Shown piece after piece: positions 1 through 9,506 of a stretch of DNA of 64,000 nucleotides; the first letter of the stretch is position 1, and every line of letters starts with the position of its first letter. The translations under genes were made by a program, and so were the position numbers. The stretch spans positions 186,001 through 250,000 of the forward strand of contig WNYE01000015.1 of the NCBI GenBank assembly GCA_021396245.1, in the 5' to 3' direction. The notes beneath the pieces are model-generated. The model was given only the letters and a program-made list of their open reading frames with translations. It ran no database searches and was not told where the DNA came from. The stretch comes from Sporothrix humicola. Taxonomy: Eukaryota > Ascomycota > Sordariomycetes > Ophiostomatales > Ophiostomataceae.

Positions 1-1016
1 ACCTGTAGTGCTGCGGCGTTCTTCTTTACTTTTACAAGGAAAATAAGTAAACAGGGACTAAACTATAATTCTTTCGCTACTTTAACTTCATATTTTTCTT
101 TATTTATTTTTATTCTCGTCAGATTTCGGTAGAAATAAATAAAGTTCGTTTCTAGAGTGTTTCTTATTGCAACGGTGTCAAGCCGTTGAGGCGAAAAACG
201 TTGTAAATAGTTTCTTGTTCTCCTTCTCCCGTATTTGTTTTCAACAACAAGCCAATATCAGCTCACCATATTCCTTTGTCATCGTCTTTCTAATCATTGA
301 AATCAACGACATTGATTAGATCAGACAGATCTTCAGCTTGGCCCTCCCGCCTTCACCCCTCCACCACTTCGGACATTCGGACAATAAAAGACGGCCGGGA
401 AACGTCAGTCATCACTCTGTCGAGTCGTCCTCTCTATGGCCTCCTATCAGCCTTTAAAACCGGTCCGAGTTGACGATCATTTTCTCTGTTATGGCCGCTG
501 TGGCCCATCTAACCGCGCATCTGCGGCAGGCACTGACGACAATGGAGGAAAGACAGCATGGTTTTGTGGTCTGTGGTTCGGGGACAAGATTAGCCTGAAG
601 AGAGAAAAACAGAGAAAAAGAGCATCGAGCGCCAGATCGTTCGAGAAGGTCTGAGAGAACGATGCACTATCTGACCGTCATGTGGTGGAAACCCGTCGTG
701 TTTCAACGCTTTCTGGGCAACTTCAAAAGTGCATGCAATTGCCCAATTGCCGGCATTCTATCCACTGCAATCGATCTCGCCCAACTTTTTACGTGGCGAT
801 CATTCAGACGATTGCCCTCTAAACCAGCCAAAGATATACACAATCTTCAGACTGACCCAAACAAATTGCCAGTTGACGCGTCAGCGTCTTATGTACAATG
901 CAATATTGTTTTGCAATGTTTGCGGGGTGCACTAGCATTGGTATCGCTGTATTCTGTATTCTGTGTTCTAGATCTATGTTCTTTTCTATGGTCGCTTAGA
1001 ATCGTCTTTCTAATCG
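1..1016. other. Intergenic, no gene supported
   Basis: AT-rich for the first 300 bases, then mixed. Short open frames at 436-654 and 662-1105 have no recognisable domain and no fungal-like start context, so I do not call them. The stretch lies downstream of the glycosyltransferase that ends at 1017. Confidence 0.5.
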
Positions 1017-2411
1017 TTAATGCACTTCGCACTTCTCGATCTGCTCGAGGATCATCGCCTGCACATTCCCAACACAGTCCATGCCTGCCGCCTCGGCCTG
1101 CATAGATTTGGCGACGGCCGTGTACTTGGCGTCGGACAGGACGGCCTCCAACGCAGCACCCAATGCTTCTGTCGATGGGTGTGCCGTCGCCAGGTCAATG
1201 CCCAACCCACTAAACTGCACGCGCTTCCCGTTCTCGGGCTTGTCCTGCGTGTCGCCGGCCAGGACTTGCGGTATACCATGAGCAATGCCATGCATGGTGG
1301 CGCCGTAGCCGCCGTTGTGGACCCAGAGGGCGGCGTAGGGCAAAACTGCGTCGTAGGACAGATAGTCGCCGACGCGGCAGTTGGAGGGGAGCTCCGCTTT
1401 GAGCGAAGCCCCACGAACGCCGAGGATGGCAATCGTAATCACGTCCGGCCGGTCGGCCAGCAGTCGTATTGTCGGCAGGATGAGTTCTGTCGGCTCCGTC
1501 TCAACGGTCCCTTGGGCGACGATCACGACTTTCTTCCGGCTTTCCACAGGCAACGCCTGGTTTGCGACGAGCTCGTCCCACCAGGAAAAGGGCGGCGGCG
1601 CTGCCGGCACGACAGGCGGCACAACACCGACGATGCCAAACCCGGCGGGCATGTCGCTGCGCGGGAACTCGAACGAGGGGATGCCGACCTGGGCAATGGC
1701 GTTGTGGCAGACGTAGTTGGCGCCGGCCATAAAGGTGATGTCCTTTGTCTTGTTCTCGGCGACGCCTGCCTCCTGAAGCTTCTTCCTCCACAGGGCAATG
1801 AGGGGAGCCGCCCGTGAGTTGGTCCAGTCGTCCCAGAGGGCAGCCAGACGGGCATGTCCCTCGGGTGTTTGGTCAAACGCTGCCGGAAGCCCAAAAGGCG
1901 GCAGGTCAACGCTCCGAATGGCGGGTGCTGTAATCGAAATGCATACTGAACGGGGCAAAACTGCGGGACACAAGTCGACACCCATCTTGAAGGGCATGGC
2001 GCCGTAAAAGAAGGCTTCCGTGACGACGAGGATACGCTCGCCGGGATTGGCGCCCGACAGAGATTGTGCCGCCGCCTGGAGACTGGCCCACTCGCCTGGC
2101 AGAGAGCACAGCGCCTGGTGCCGGTTGTCGGTCACGGATTGGGGGAGAGAGGCCGTCTCCTCAGCCGACAGCCCGTCAATTCCCTCGACCGTCTTCCTGT
2201 CAAAAAGAGAGTCATCGTCCAACTCCTCGACGCCTCCTGTCAACGGCAAAAACTGCAGGCCGGCCGCCTCGATGCGCGTCCGGAAAAAGGGGCTGCTCAA
2301 AAAGGCGACGCGCCAGCCGAGCTGCTGGCGCAGACCCGCGGCGATGCGCAGGACGGGTGTGATATGGCCCGTCAGCGGGTGGCAGCAGAAGAGCAGGATG
2401 GGACGGGCCAT
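1017..2411 (-). CDS. GT1-family (MGT-like) UDP-glycosyltransferase
   Basis: Predicted to transfer a sugar from a nucleotide-sugar to a small hydrophobic acceptor in the cytosol; the acceptor cannot be read from sequence. The 464-residue frame opens with MARPILLFCCHPLTGHITP, the GT1 N-terminal pattern with the acceptor-side His after Pro-Leu-Thr-Gly. Near residues 370-410 lies a donor-site stretch, LWVHNGGYGATMHGIAHGIP, which matches the HxGxGSxxEAxxxGxP-type motif of bacterial-like macrolide and fungal GT1 enzymes, followed by DTQDKPENGKRV. The frame continues 96 nt upstream of this ATG, but that extension is low-complexity leader, so I chose the internal Met at 2411. No signal peptide or membrane segment is visible. 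Two CCAAT boxes sit about 110 nt upstream. Family placement is secure; the substrate is unknown. Confidence 0.85.
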   Translation of the reverse strand: MARPILLFCCHPLTGHITPVLRIAAGLRQQLGWRVAFLSSPFFRTRIEAAGLQFLPLTGGVEELDDDSLFDRKTVEGIDGLSAEETASLPQSVTDNRHQALCSLPGEWASLQAAAQSLSGANPGERILVVTEAFFYGAMPFKMGVDLCPAVLPRSVCISITAPAIRSVDLPPFGLPAAFDQTPEGHARLAALWDDWTNSRAAPLIALWRKKLQEAGVAENKTKDITFMAGANYVCHNAIAQVGIPSFEFPRSDMPAGFGIVGVVPPVVPAAPPPFSWWDELVANQALPVESRKKVVIVAQGTVETEPTELILPTIRLLADRPDVITIAILGVRGASLKAELPSNCRVGDYLSYDAVLPYAALWVHNGGYGATMHGIAHGIPQVLAGDTQDKPENGKRVQFSGLGIDLATAHPSTEALGAALEAVLSDAKYTAVAKSMQAEAAGMDCVGNVQAMILEQIEKCEVH

Positions 2412-2517
2412 CTTGGGAGGTGATGGTGAAGATGGGGTGAGGTGAAGGAAGGTGAAGATGTGAAGCGATGCTGGACAGATTTGTTGACAGATGCCCCTAG
2501 TGGCCACGTTTAGGGCG

Positions 2518-2533
2518 ATTGGCCCGCGATTGG
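2518..2533 (-). promoter_or_regulatory. Paired CCAAT boxes upstream of the GT1 gene
   Basis: The + strand reads GCGATTGG twice, 11 bases apart, giving two CCAAT boxes on the minus strand at 2518-2522 and 2529-2533. They lie about 107-122 nt upstream of the start at 2411, a usual spacing for the fungal CCAAT-binding complex. Function is inferred from motif and position only. Confidence 0.35.
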
Positions 2534-2819
2534 CGGGGTGTTAGTGGCGTTTTGGCGAATCGCAGCGCCAAGCTGACGTCTCACCTTGGGGGCAGATATC
2601 AACAGCATCTCAACATGCGACCATTCTATAGATCAAATGTCAAATGAATCAAAATTTGAGTAAAAATACAAATCAAAGCAAAAGCTATGAAATGAAGAAG
2701 GAAAGAATAAACGCCAAATGCAAACCCCTCACCAAATGCACCCACCGTACCCACCGTACCCAAATATTATTACAATGCAGAAGACCACTAACACCGTTTA
2801 ACAGCCGTTAAAAGCACCA
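2534..2819. other. Intergenic between two minus-strand genes
   Basis: Upstream region of the glycosyltransferase and 3' flank of the low-complexity gene. It is AT-rich from 2640 and contains a short direct repeat, CACCGTACC, at about 2743-2760. No other feature is seen. Confidence 0.4.
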
Positions 2820-3746
2820 TTAATGATCACCGCCAGCCTGGCTTCCCGACGAGCTTCCGACTCTGCTCCCAGAATGACTTCTCGCAACCCCTTTTCCTTT
2901 TCCTTTCCCTTTACTCTTACTCTTGCTGCTTCCACTTTCACTGCCATCACTGATCATGGCCGACATGACGGTGCAGCTTAGATCCAGTCCCACCAGTCCA
3001 TCTCCTCCAGCATCTCGATCGTCTCCACCACAATCTCCATTGTCTTTTCCCACAACCTCTCCAGCGGCTTCTCTAACAGTAGAACCATGAGCACTTGCAG
3101 CGGCACTCCCAGCCACACTCCCAGCTGGAGGGCGGCCAGCACCAGAACGGCCAGACGGGCCTGCTTCGCCGTCAGGAGCATCATTTTCGTCGATCTCTGG
3201 ACCGTCTTCAGTGTCTGGATTTCCGTCGCCGTTGCCGTTGTCGGTCCCTGCTCCGCCACCATTGGCACCGGACATGGTAATGTCTTCAATGACTGGAGAG
3301 GGTGGTGTGGCGACGCGAGAAGAGCGGGAGGACGAGGACGAAGAAGATGATGACGACGAGGAGGGCAGCTTCTTTCGATCTGAATAGCAGTACGGACACT
3401 TGGGATGGCGAGGATAGTCGCCGTAGTCGTAGTCACCATAATCTACCAGTGTTGGACTAGCACCGGGGACATGCTCACTTGCTGTCAAGGGAAACTTTGT
3501 CAATTTAGTCGTGGGCAGACAAGGATAAAGTGCTCCGAGAGTATCAACTTACAACAGGCGTCCAGCAGACGGTCGGGTAGTAAGCAGTGACTGGCGGTGG
3601 ATAGTAGAGATAGTAGGACGGATAGTACTGAGATGTTAGGGCAAGAATAAGACCGAATACCACGAGAATCGACTCACATATGAATACGGGTAGCAGACGT
3701 TGTTGGTGACCGAATACCGGACCACGCGGCGGCATTTGGAGGGCAT
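2820..3746 (-). CDS. Spliced low-complexity Tyr-, Ser- and Gly-rich hypothetical protein
   Basis: I do not recognise a family. Likely exons are 3678-3746 (starting MPSKCRRVVRYSVTNNVCYP) and 3553-3627 (Tyr/Pro-rich, YYPSYYLYYPPPVTAYY), joined across a clean 50-nt GTGAGT...CAG intron, then a long exon ending at 2820. The last exon holds a poly-Ser run, an acidic Gly/Asn/Asp-rich middle and a Lys-Ser-Lys-Gly tail. The second intron is a problem. The donor GTAAGT at 3552 and the best acceptor, CAG at 3482-3484, do not keep frame and would end the protein after about 61 residues. A weaker GAG acceptor ending at 3474 restores the long frame, giving about 265 residues. Either splicing varies, a base is missing, or the gene is decaying. 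The product would be largely disordered. Confidence 0.45.
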
Positions 3747-4382
3747 TGTGAGAACTGGCGTGTTTTTGACGTGAGTTGACGGTGATAATAGATATCTAGT
3801 ATTGTCATGTTATTCCATCTCTGGTTCTGCAAGATCTGCCTGATATATATATGAAATATTTATAAAGGTACAGACTGCCGGCAGCCTTGTGATGTGGAGG
3901 AGGACAGACACACAAGCTTTACCTTCTTGGCAATGCTGTGAACATAGTGAGGCTATGAAAACGTGGTTATCCGGTACTTACCCGTCACATGTGTCCTATT
4001 GTATTTGTTATTTAAATCGTTTGTGGTCTATGTGACGAGATATTGTCGTACAAACTGTATGTTGACTGACATCCTGTTCAGTGTAAGTAAATAATTAAAG
4101 CCAGTAACAAGCCAGTGACGGGCCAGTAAAATACAGGGCCCACACCATTTCGAGCCTCGTTGTTGCACGGGCCGTTAGCGTGGCCAGCGTGTTACCGGCA
4201 CAGTGGGTCGGCAGTGTTCTAGGCGTTGTCTACAGGCTAAAAAAATTATTGACAAAAAAAGTTAGGAAAATAAAAAAAGTTTAAACAACCTCAAAATAGA
4301 AAGCTCTCATAGACAGTGACGCAGCACACAACTACGCAGCACCTGTACAATATCTTCAACTTCTGAAATCGCCACCCACGCC
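3747..4382. other. Divergent intergenic region
   Basis: Shared upstream region of the minus-strand low-complexity gene and the plus-strand SET gene. It is AT-rich with short A runs at 4230-4290. No further gene is seen. Confidence 0.4.
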
Positions 4383-6080
4383 ATGGCCGACTACATGCAG
4401 CCCGCCCAGGCGTTCCTAGATTGGTTCCGCGCCTGGCCCGGCACGACCTTCCACGACGACATTGAGATAGTCGACCTGCGGTCAAGGGGCGCCGGCCGCG
4501 GCATTGTGGCCAAGAAGGACATTGCGGTCGACACGGTGCTGTTTACTATTCCGCGGAAAGCCATCATCAGTGCGACGACGTCAGAGCTGGCCACCCTCAT
4601 CCCGTCCATCGTGCAGGGCACCGAAGCTGCTGACAACGAGGGCGAGGATGGCGACGACGACGATGAAGAGGGCAACGACTCCTCCTCACAAGACCCCTGG
4701 ACGTCACTCATTCTCATCATGATTTACGAGTTTCTGCGCGGCCCCGCCTCCCCATGGAAGCCCTACTTTGACATACTGCCCTCGGTTTTTGACACGCCCA
4801 TGTTCTGGAGTGCCGACGAGCTAAAGCAGCTGCAGGCGAGTCCCGTTGTGGGCCGCGTGGGCCGCGAAGAGGCCGACGAAATGATTCGGACCAAAGTGCT
4901 GCCCGTCATCCGGGCGAACAGCGCCACCTTCTTTGGTGAGAGCACTCCTTTGGGGGACGATGCACTCGTTGAACTGGCCCACCGGATGGGCAGCACAATC
5001 ATGGCCTACTCCTTTAGCCTGGAGAAGGATGACGACGACGAAGACGAGGATGAGGAAAAGCCAAAAGAGAATGAGGATGTCGAGATGAAGGATGGCGACG
5101 AGCACGAGCATGGCCCCGACTGTGACCACGACCACGACGAAGATGACTCCGACGACGAAGGCCACGGCTGGGTCGAAGACAAGGATGACCAGCTCCCCCT
5201 CGGCATGGTCCCCATGGCCGACATGCTCAACGCCGACGCCGAGTGCAACGCACACATTAGCCACGGCACAGACGCACTGACGGCCACAGCTGTCCGCCCC
5301 ATCAAGGCCGGCGAGGAAATCCTGAACTACTACGGACCACTCTCCAACGGCGAGCTCTTGCGCCGCTACGGCTACACCACCGACAAGCACGCCTTCTTTG
5401 ACGCCGTCGACCTGCCCTGGTCGCTCGTCGAGCTCCACCTCGCCCGCCAGCTGGGCCTCAGTGCAAGCGACACCGCCAAGGTCTCGGAAACGATTGACGC
5501 CGATGAGTTTGACGACCCGGTCATGCTGGACCGCGACTTTGACGAGGACGAAGAGACGGGCCAGCTCAAGGTGCCAGAGGGTATGGAGGAGGGCCGGGCC
5601 GTTCTCAACGCACTGCCCGACGTTCTTCGCAAACAGGCCCGCGCTTTCGCCAAGGTCGCCCTCCGCCAGCTGGCCCGCCGCCGCGAAAAGGCTCTGGCCA
5701 ACTCGAAAAAGCAGACCGGCAAGAACGGCAAGAACGACAAGACGCACCCGCCCAAGACCGACAAGGAGGTGGTCGCGGCGGCTCTTGTGGGGGCGCTGAC
5801 AGAGAGACTGGCGGCGTACCCTACATCGCTCGAGTCGGATGAGAACGCATTTGCAGCCACGCCGAGCGGCAGCCGCCTGCACTCCGCCCTTCGTGTGCGC
5901 ATTGGCGAGAAGCGCCTGTTGACAGAGGCTGTAGCACTCGCCAAAGCCGACTTGGTCACGGCCAAAGCAGAAGCCAAGGCAGAGGCCAAGGCCGAAAAGG
6001 AAGAGAAGAAGCAGAGCAAAAAGAACGACCGGAGAGGCGACGATGACCAGCCGTCCGGCAAGCGGCAGCGGAGGGCATAA
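4383..6080 (+). CDS. RKM4: Ribosomal-protein lysine methyltransferase, RKM4/SETD6-like SET protein
   Basis: Predicted to methylate a lysine of a large-subunit ribosomal protein, as yeast Rkm4 does on Rpl42. The 565-residue protein has the split SET arrangement: an N-terminal RGIVAKKDI strand near residues 37-47, LRGPASPWKPYFDILP near 117-135, the core MVPMADMLNADAECNAH near 276-292, and the post-core EILNYYGPLSNGELLRRYGY near 311-332. A Rubisco-LSMT-type substrate-binding half follows. Two oddities stand out. An acidic block near 75-102 and a second Asp/Glu/His block at about 214-267 interrupt the SET region and should form disordered loops. The C-terminus is Lys/Ala-rich and ends in KRQRRA, a likely nuclear signal. 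The ATG sits in good context (CGCCATGG). Its stop lies 172 nt from the convergent RTT109 stop. Family is confident; the exact target is inferred. Confidence 0.88.
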   Translation: MADYMQPAQAFLDWFRAWPGTTFHDDIEIVDLRSRGAGRGIVAKKDIAVDTVLFTIPRKAIISATTSELATLIPSIVQGTEAADNEGEDGDDDDEEGNDSSSQDPWTSLILIMIYEFLRGPASPWKPYFDILPSVFDTPMFWSADELKQLQASPVVGRVGREEADEMIRTKVLPVIRANSATFFGESTPLGDDALVELAHRMGSTIMAYSFSLEKDDDDEDEDEEKPKENEDVEMKDGDEHEHGPDCDHDHDEDDSDDEGHGWVEDKDDQLPLGMVPMADMLNADAECNAHISHGTDALTATAVRPIKAGEEILNYYGPLSNGELLRRYGYTTDKHAFFDAVDLPWSLVELHLARQLGLSASDTAKVSETIDADEFDDPVMLDRDFDEDEETGQLKVPEGMEEGRAVLNALPDVLRKQARAFAKVALRQLARRREKALANSKKQTGKNGKNDKTHPPKTDKEVVAAALVGALTERLAAYPTSLESDENAFAATPSGSRLHSALRVRIGEKRLLTEAVALAKADLVTAKAEAKAEAKAEKEEKKQSKKNDRRGDDDQPSGKRQRRA

Positions 6081-6252
6081 ATTGCCGCTTTTGGAGTATA
6101 GAAAGCATTTCCTTGACATGTCATTATAGATAAAAGCCTTTGCATTTGATTTATTTCCCAACCATTTAATCCTATTTATATTATATTCAGACCTGACCAA
6201 AACTCCGTATCCTCGCTGATGCGTCCGTATAACAATTGACTCCCAACACAAC

Positions 6253-7854
6253 TCAAGCCTTGGGCTTCTTCCTGACCAGTCCTGCACTGAGGACGTTGAC
6301 TGCTGGTGCACCGTTCGATGTCTCGGCTGGTGCAGTATCGGCATTCTTCTGCTTCTTTCGGACAAGGCCGGCACTCAGCACATTGACTCCCTGTGTGCCA
6401 TTGGCTGTTGGGTCGGCCGCTTGGTCGGCCTCGCTTGGCGCCCTCTTTCTCTTAACAAGGTTGCTCAAGTCGTTAACGCCATTGCTAATAGCCGGGCCGT
6501 TGCTGTTGCCGTTGACCGCCATGACTACCGTCTGCGTTCCTGCCACGGCCATCTTCCAGTCCCCGCTGCCGACCCCAGCCTCGCGTGTCCACCGCCGCGT
6601 GCTCGTTGCCGCCTGTTTCAGCGTGCTAAAGTCCAGCTGCAGCAGCAGCTCGTTGATCCGCTTGTAGTCGGCTTCGTCCACCAGCAGCCGGCCGCGACCT
6701 GCCACGGGCCACCGATAGTAGGCCGTCGCAACCGGGCGGGCGGCTAGAGCGTTGCGTTGTTGTGTTTTCGGGCGAGGCTGGCGGGTGCGGATCAGGCCGT
6801 ACAGGCGCTTGCGCTTGACAGGCTTCTTTTTCTTCCCCTCCTTCTTCTGTCGCTGCCTCGATGCGACAACCTTGGCTGACTCTGGCTGATAGACCACCCA
6901 CAAAAACCCGGTGAGCCGCCCGCTGGAACACTCCTGCCGAAACGCCATCATCTCCCAAAACTGCTCGAGCGACCGCACACTCTTCCACTGGCCGTTCCAC
7001 ACAGCCTTGGTCGCGCCCTTTTCGTTCTTCTCGCCACTGTTTCTCTCTGCCTCCTCGTCGAGCTCGTCCAAATATCTCGCCTTGGGATCGTCGGGGTATT
7101 GCGGGATCAGGCACCGCGGCGGCGGGTGCGGCGTCTTGTCGGTCACATAGTGTGAAATCTTTTCGAGCGGGTGGCCCAGGGTCCATTGCTGCTGGTCGGG
7201 TCGGCGGGGGATAAAGGCACGGGTTTCGTACGTGTCGAGGCCGGGCACCACCAGGTAACCGTGGGCGGTCCAGTCGTCGTTGCTCTTGTCGTCTTTCGCC
7301 GCCGCCAAAAGCGGATCCATCACGCGGCACCACCACTTGACCAGCCCCCGGTCATCCAAGACATGCTTGCCGGGATTGTCAACACTCCCAGGGAAGAGGT
7401 ATTGGGATTGTGCGCGTGCGAACAGACTGATAATGGCCGGGATGCCTGGTCGCCGCCGCTGCTCGACCAAGTATGTCAAAAAGACAGACGACACGGTGCG
7501 GATCGGAGATGGTGTGCCTTTGGGCAGCCCCAGAAGATGGAGGTAACCGGAGGAGTCGGCCTTGGCGACGAAAAAGGTGCTCGAGTAGGCTGTCGTGAAA
7601 ATGAAGATCTCGAGCGCGAATGCCAAGACTTCGTCGCCCTCGTCCTTGTCTTTGAGGTCGGAGAGGCCTGTGATCGTTACTCCTAGGAAATGACTCTCGA
7701 CATAGGTTCGGTCAGGCTTTTGGCCGGGCAGAGAGTGGAAGAGAGCGTTGGTCTTTGTCGGTGGTGTCGAGAGATGATAAACTCCAAAAGTGTGTCCGGA
7801 AGGCAGGACTGCCGCCAGTCGTGCTGCGAGGTCGTCGGCCATTGTGGAGGACAT
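6253..7854 (-). CDS. RTT109: Histone H3-K56 acetyltransferase Rtt109 (KAT11)
   Basis: Fungal-specific acetyltransferase that acts on newly made H3 (K56, K9, K27) with the chaperones Asf1 or Vps75 during replication and repair. The 533-residue frame opens with the family signature LPSGHTFGVYHLSTPPT near residues 17-34, then RTYVESHFLGVTI and the acetyl-CoA fold strand VLAFALEIFIFTT near 76-90. GLDTYETRAFIPRR (near 206-220) and ISHYVTDKTPHPPPRCLIPQ follow. The last ~160 residues are basic and low complexity, with a twice-repeated NVLSAGLVRKK tail. Met1 (7854) and Met5 (7842) are both possible starts; the second has the better ACAATGGCC context. It diverges from the mitoribosomal protein gene across about 530 nt. 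Confidence 0.92.
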   Translation of the reverse strand: MSSTMADDLAARLAAVLPSGHTFGVYHLSTPPTKTNALFHSLPGQKPDRTYVESHFLGVTITGLSDLKDKDEGDEVLAFALEIFIFTTAYSSTFFVAKADSSGYLHLLGLPKGTPSPIRTVSSVFLTYLVEQRRRPGIPAIISLFARAQSQYLFPGSVDNPGKHVLDDRGLVKWWCRVMDPLLAAAKDDKSNDDWTAHGYLVVPGLDTYETRAFIPRRPDQQQWTLGHPLEKISHYVTDKTPHPPPRCLIPQYPDDPKARYLDELDEEAERNSGEKNEKGATKAVWNGQWKSVRSLEQFWEMMAFRQECSSGRLTGFLWVVYQPESAKVVASRQRQKKEGKKKKPVKRKRLYGLIRTRQPRPKTQQRNALAARPVATAYYRWPVAGRGRLLVDEADYKRINELLLQLDFSTLKQAATSTRRWTREAGVGSGDWKMAVAGTQTVVMAVNGNSNGPAISNGVNDLSNLVKRKRAPSEADQAADPTANGTQGVNVLSAGLVRKKQKNADTAPAETSNGAPAVNVLSAGLVRKKPKA

Positions 7855-8385
7855 AATAGGGAAGGAAGAAAGACGGGAACAAAGAAGAGAAAAGAAAAGA
7901 AGAAAAGAGGTGGTTGGGATCAGTCGTCAAGCATCATAGCTTAATGGATGCCATAACTGACATGTCAGATGAAGGTCTCGAGAAAAGCTGCAAGAAGAGG
8001 CAGGTCCGTCCGTCGCGTGTCGTCGCTGCCCCGGATTTTGTCTCAGCGCGTAAATTGAATTGAGGGCTGATGTACCTCTGACGCGCAGCCCCACCAAGAA
8101 AGTACTTGAGTGCACTAGTCCCTTTTTGAAGCTCTCGTTTTGGGTGGACCTCACTTTTCGTTATCTTATCGCACGTGATACATCACGCTTTCTTCAATCT
8201 CAATCGCGCTTGTGCGGAAAAAAAGTTTCGGCTCCCAGACCCATCGTCAACACTCGAAAAATCCAGGGACGAACATCAGGCGACCACAACCAACCGGCGA
8301 AAACAACCAATTAAGGCGCCCACCCTCGATCTCGACCTTTTTTTCCTCTCATACACACCTTCCTCACACACACACGCACACCGGC
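7855..8385. promoter_or_regulatory. Divergent promoter between RTT109 and the mitoribosomal gene
   Basis: Intergenic region of 530 nt shared by two divergent genes. It contains a palindromic CACGTG at 8172-8177, a bHLH-type site, and a CA-rich leader just before the plus-strand ATG. Regulatory use is inferred from position and motif. Confidence 0.4.
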
Positions 8386-9174
8386 ATGTCCTTGTCAAGA
8401 AGGGCGCTGCAGACCGGCAGCGCCCGCCTGGCCCAGGCTTCTCGGCCGACCTCCGTCTGCTGCCGGCGAGCATTCTCTGCAACGGCGCGCGCACAGTCTG
8501 ACGAGGCATCATATTCACAACCCCAACAGTACGACAACGGCGAGCGCCCACGATGGGACCACACCCCCGAGCGCATGAAGGCGCCGTTTTCCATCAACCA
8601 GCCCAAGGACCCCCGCCGCTCCATCTGGGCCGTCAACGAGGACCCGAACCGCCTGTACCGCGCCTACGACAAGCTGATTGGCCGCGACATGACGCGCAGC
8701 CTGCCCGAAGAGCTGCGGTGGCTCGCCGTCACGCACAAGAGCTTTGACAACGGCCGGCGCGGCTTCAACACACGGCTGGCATTCTATGGCCGCATGCTCT
8801 TCGCCCAGGAGACGACACGTTTCATCATGAGCCAGAACATGGACGCCGAGCTGGCCCAGCTCACCCAGAACGGCGACCCGCACGGCCGCACGCCGTTCTC
8901 GCACCCGGCGCTCGACACCGTCGACAAGCTCAATCTGCTGCAGCCGCACAACTTTGCGTCGCCCGCAAAACTGGCGGCGCTGGCACGTAATGCCGGCCTG
9001 CCGGCGGTCGTGCGGTGGAAGCCGCGGATGCCGGACAACCTGGAGGGCTCGGGCATAACGACGGTGATGGCGACGACAGTGTTTGCGATTGTGGGCGCGG
9101 TGGGGCTGCAAAACGGTGCGGCGGTGGCGAGCCGGCTGATGCAGGACAGGATCATCAAGTTCTTGAAGGAGTAG
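8386..9174 (+). CDS. MRPL15: Mitochondrial large-subunit ribosomal protein mL57 (RNase III-like, MRPL15)
   Basis: Structural protein of the mitochondrial 54S subunit with an inactive RNase III fold. The 262-residue frame begins MSLSRRALQTGSARLAQASR, an Arg/Ser-rich stretch ending near FSATARA that fits a mitochondrial presequence. From about residue 82 it follows the fungal family: EDPNRLYRAYDKLIGRDMTR, LRWLAVTHKSFDNGRRGFN, LAFYGRMLFAQE. The acidic RNase III catalytic signature (ExLEFLGD) is absent where FYGRMLF stands, as expected for the ribosomal paralog. The open frame extends 174 nt upstream through CA-rich leader; I chose the Met that begins the presequence. Confidence 0.85.
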   Translation: MSLSRRALQTGSARLAQASRPTSVCCRRAFSATARAQSDEASYSQPQQYDNGERPRWDHTPERMKAPFSINQPKDPRRSIWAVNEDPNRLYRAYDKLIGRDMTRSLPEELRWLAVTHKSFDNGRRGFNTRLAFYGRMLFAQETTRFIMSQNMDAELAQLTQNGDPHGRTPFSHPALDTVDKLNLLQPHNFASPAKLAALARNAGLPAVVRWKPRMPDNLEGSGITTVMATTVFAIVGAVGLQNGAAVASRLMQDRIIKFLKE

Positions 9175-9506
9175 ACCGGCATGGATTCGGGAATGGATAT
9201 AAAGGAAAAGGAGCTTGGAGAAACTCATCTGTACAAATATAAATATGGCGGAAACATAGCTGTTGAAAATATTTCACTTTTTACTTGTTATTTTATACCG
9301 CCCCAAAAAAGCCTGTCTGTTTCTGGCAGGGGATGACAGGATAGATGGAAAATGTTGCATTGTTAAACTATTTTGTGATAACGCTCAAATATTGGAAGTA
9401 AAGAAAAAGACAAGATTAGAAAAAAGTATGCAAGAAAAACAAAAGAAAGAACTCATTTTCCAAAACATTATATCACTGCCCAATCGCAGTGACTTCCTCT
9501 TCTTGG
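9175..9506. other. Convergent 3' spacer
   Basis: AT-rich spacer between two convergent stops. No gene, repeat or hairpin stands out. Confidence 0.4.

Noticed and set aside
281..1015. Exact 15-bp direct repeat ATCGTCTTTCTAATC at 281-295 and 1001-1015, 720 bp apart
   Set aside because: A couple of such 15-base matches are expected by chance in 64 kb, and nothing else suggests a target-site duplication or an inserted element between them.
4821..6374. 517-codon minus-strand frame opposite the SET gene
   Set aside because: It mirrors the acidic and Lys-rich coding of the real gene; it has no family signature and runs past its 3' end.
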